Source of the DNA: Microbacterium lacus
GTDB lineage: Bacteria > Actinomycetota > Actinomycetes > Actinomycetales > Microbacteriaceae
Length of the DNA: 64,000 bases
NCBI RefSeq assembly: GCF_002812805.1
Contig: NZ_NMUM01000030.1
Span: forward strand, 62,001 to 126,000
Direction: 5' to 3'
Positions 63,175 through 64,000 of this stretch are shown here, in pieces. Under the pieces are notes generated by a model. That model was not told the origin of the DNA, did not search any database, and saw only the letters and a program-made list of their open reading frames with translations. Made by a program: the position numbers and the translations under genes. How positions within the stretch are numbered: position 1 is the stretch's first letter; each line of letters opens with the position of its first letter.

Positions 63175-63528
63175 CTAGTCCTCCGGCGCGTCGATCAGGT
63201 CGAGGAGTTTCTTCAGCTCGTTCTCGATCTCGGTGTGGTCGTACTGACCGGCGCGGGATTCGCCCGAGATGACGCCCGAGCGATGCACACGGCGGAGGTC
63301 TCCGTAGGGGAAGCTGTACGCCTGCTTGGTTTCGGGGTTCGCGCTCTTGTCGATGCCGAGGTGCCAGTGGGAGAACGCGGTCCACCCCGCACTCTCGATG
63401 AACGCGTTCTCGTCTTCGGCGTTCGGCGCCGCCTCCGACCAGTCGTCACGTTGGTCCCGCACGACCTTGCCCTCGCGCACGAGCGAACGGGCCTGCCGAA
63501 GCGCCGGTTGGTTCAATTCGATAGCCAT
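63175..63528 (-). CDS. Conserved actinobacterial hypothetical protein
   Basis: 117 residues. Starts MAIELNQPALRQARSLVREG, then DDWSEAAPNAEDENAFIESA, a WHLGID motif, FPYGDLRRVHRSGV and ESRAGQYDHTEIE. The sequence is well ordered and of a kind I have seen across actinobacteria, without known function. ATG at 63528; a GTG three codons upstream is less likely. Convergent with the efflux gene, 19 bp apart. Confidence 0.8.
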   Translation of the reverse strand: MAIELNQPALRQARSLVREGKVVRDQRDDWSEAAPNAEDENAFIESAGWTAFSHWHLGIDKSANPETKQAYSFPYGDLRRVHRSGVISGESRAGQYDHTEIENELKKLLDLIDAPED

Positions 63529-63594
63529 GCCCGGCACGCTAGGACGGGCTTCGTCCAGCGCACAGGGCCTTGACGAATCCGTTCTGCGTGCTAG

Positions 63595-64000
63595 TTACTG
63601 CCGGTACGAGGATAGGAAGTTACCGAGACGCTCGATCGCATCCGCGAGGACCCGAGATTCGGGCAGGGTGACGACCCGCAGGTGGTCGGGCGTCGGCCAG
63701 TTGAAGCCCGTGCCCTGCACGAGCAGAACACGCTCGGCCACCAGGAAGTCGTAGACGAACTTCGCATCGTCACGGATCTCGTGGACCTCGGGGTCGAGTC
63801 GCGGAAAGGCATACAGCGCACCCCGGGGGCGCACACACGACACGCCGGGGATGGACTCGAGCCCCTCCCACGCGACATCCCGCTGTTCGTGCAGCCTGCC
63901 CGACGGAGCGATGAGCGCGTCGATCGACTGCACGCCCGACAACGCCGCCTGCACCGCATGCTGCGCGGGCACGTTCGGGCACAGACGGGTCGAGGCGAGC
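63595..64000 (-). CDS. Class I aminotransferase, C-terminal part (cut by window end)
   Basis: About 134 residues of an AspC/AlaA-like PLP aminotransferase. RLCPNVPAQHAVQAALSG, GLESIPGVSCVRPRGALYAF, LVAERVLLVQGTGFNW and DHLRVVTLPE with the substrate-carboxylate Arg are typical of alanine-synthesising transaminases. The reading frame is open to the window edge. The PLP-binding Lys and N-terminal part lie outside the window. Confidence 0.88.
   Translation of the reverse strand, partial: LASTRLCPNVPAQHAVQAALSGVQSIDALIAPSGRLHEQRDVAWEGLESIPGVSCVRPRGALYAFPRLDPEVHEIRDDAKFVYDFLVAERVLLVQGTGFNWPTPDHLRVVTLPESRVLADAIERLGNFLSSYRQ

Overview
The window is 64 kb of high-GC DNA from an actinobacterium, most likely a member of the Microbacteriaceae close to Microbacterium. 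This rests on a WhiB1 protein, a SigR/RsrA-type redox sigma pair, a single-chain Kgd 2-oxoglutarate enzyme, GuaB1, DUF3097, an Eis-type acetyltransferase, a DUF222/HNH (13E12-type) gene, extreme GC bias at third codon positions and many 4-bp ATGA/GTGA gene overlaps. Most of it is ordinary chromosome.

Layout. 1-4.3 kb: a leftward operon argS > DUF2993 lipid-binding-type protein > adenosine deaminase-like > lysA (cut by the window edge). 4.4-6.6 kb: transglutaminase-like protein, secreted SGNH hydrolase, tRNA-Arg(CCG) with a strong terminator. 6.8-10.8 kb, leftward: an ECF sigma factor with a one-base frameshift and its coupled membrane protein, a CPBP-like membrane protein, trmB, DUF3097. 11-15.8 kb: a TPM-domain protein with PspA (membrane stress), an arginase-fold enzyme coupled to an HExxH protein, and a siderophore-interaction protein under a probable IdeR/DtxR iron box. 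15.9-18.9 kb: a DUF222/HNH gene split by an apparently complete IS256-family element with a clear target duplication. 19-26.6 kb: tyrosine phosphatase/AhpD pair, a hydrolase, and a five-gene peptide/nickel-type ABC importer in which every junction overlaps by 4 bp. 26.7-32.5 kb: acetyltransferase, ung, phosphoribosyltransferase, SDR, then metY and metX (sulfur assimilation into methionine). 32.5-46.2 kb: a KtrAB potassium system (ktrB frameshifted by one base), an efflux permease, thiamine-binding protein, GT87-type mannosyltransferase, nnrD, old-yellow-enzyme, epoxide hydrolase, two CNNM/CorC proteins, an AbiEi/DUF559-like gene flanked by 72-bp direct repeats, and guaB1. 46.3-64 kb: kgd, eis-like, rsrA/sigR divergent from aroA-rsgA-bcp, whiB1 facing pdtaS, a CpaB/CpaE/BldC-like group, an Rv3235-like gene, a DHA2 efflux pump and the end of an aminotransferase. 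The neighbourhood sigH/R - aroA - rsgA - whiB1/pdtaS - ParA-like - Rv3235 resembles the order known from mycobacteria.

What is not explained by genes. Five intergenic spots (about 6.65, 9.84, 26.65, 29.53 and 31.17 kb) share one architecture: a short word, often repeated at 19-21 bp, followed by inverted copies, with the word itself changing from place to place. A second family (GTTGAGCGAG...CGAAACG and GAGCTTGTCGA palindromes) sits at gene ends. These repeats, the direct-repeat-flanked AbiEi-like gene and the two one-base frameshifts are the main points worth a second look. I found no CRISPR array, prophage, biosynthetic cluster or complete defence system, and nothing I would call a demonstrated new system.
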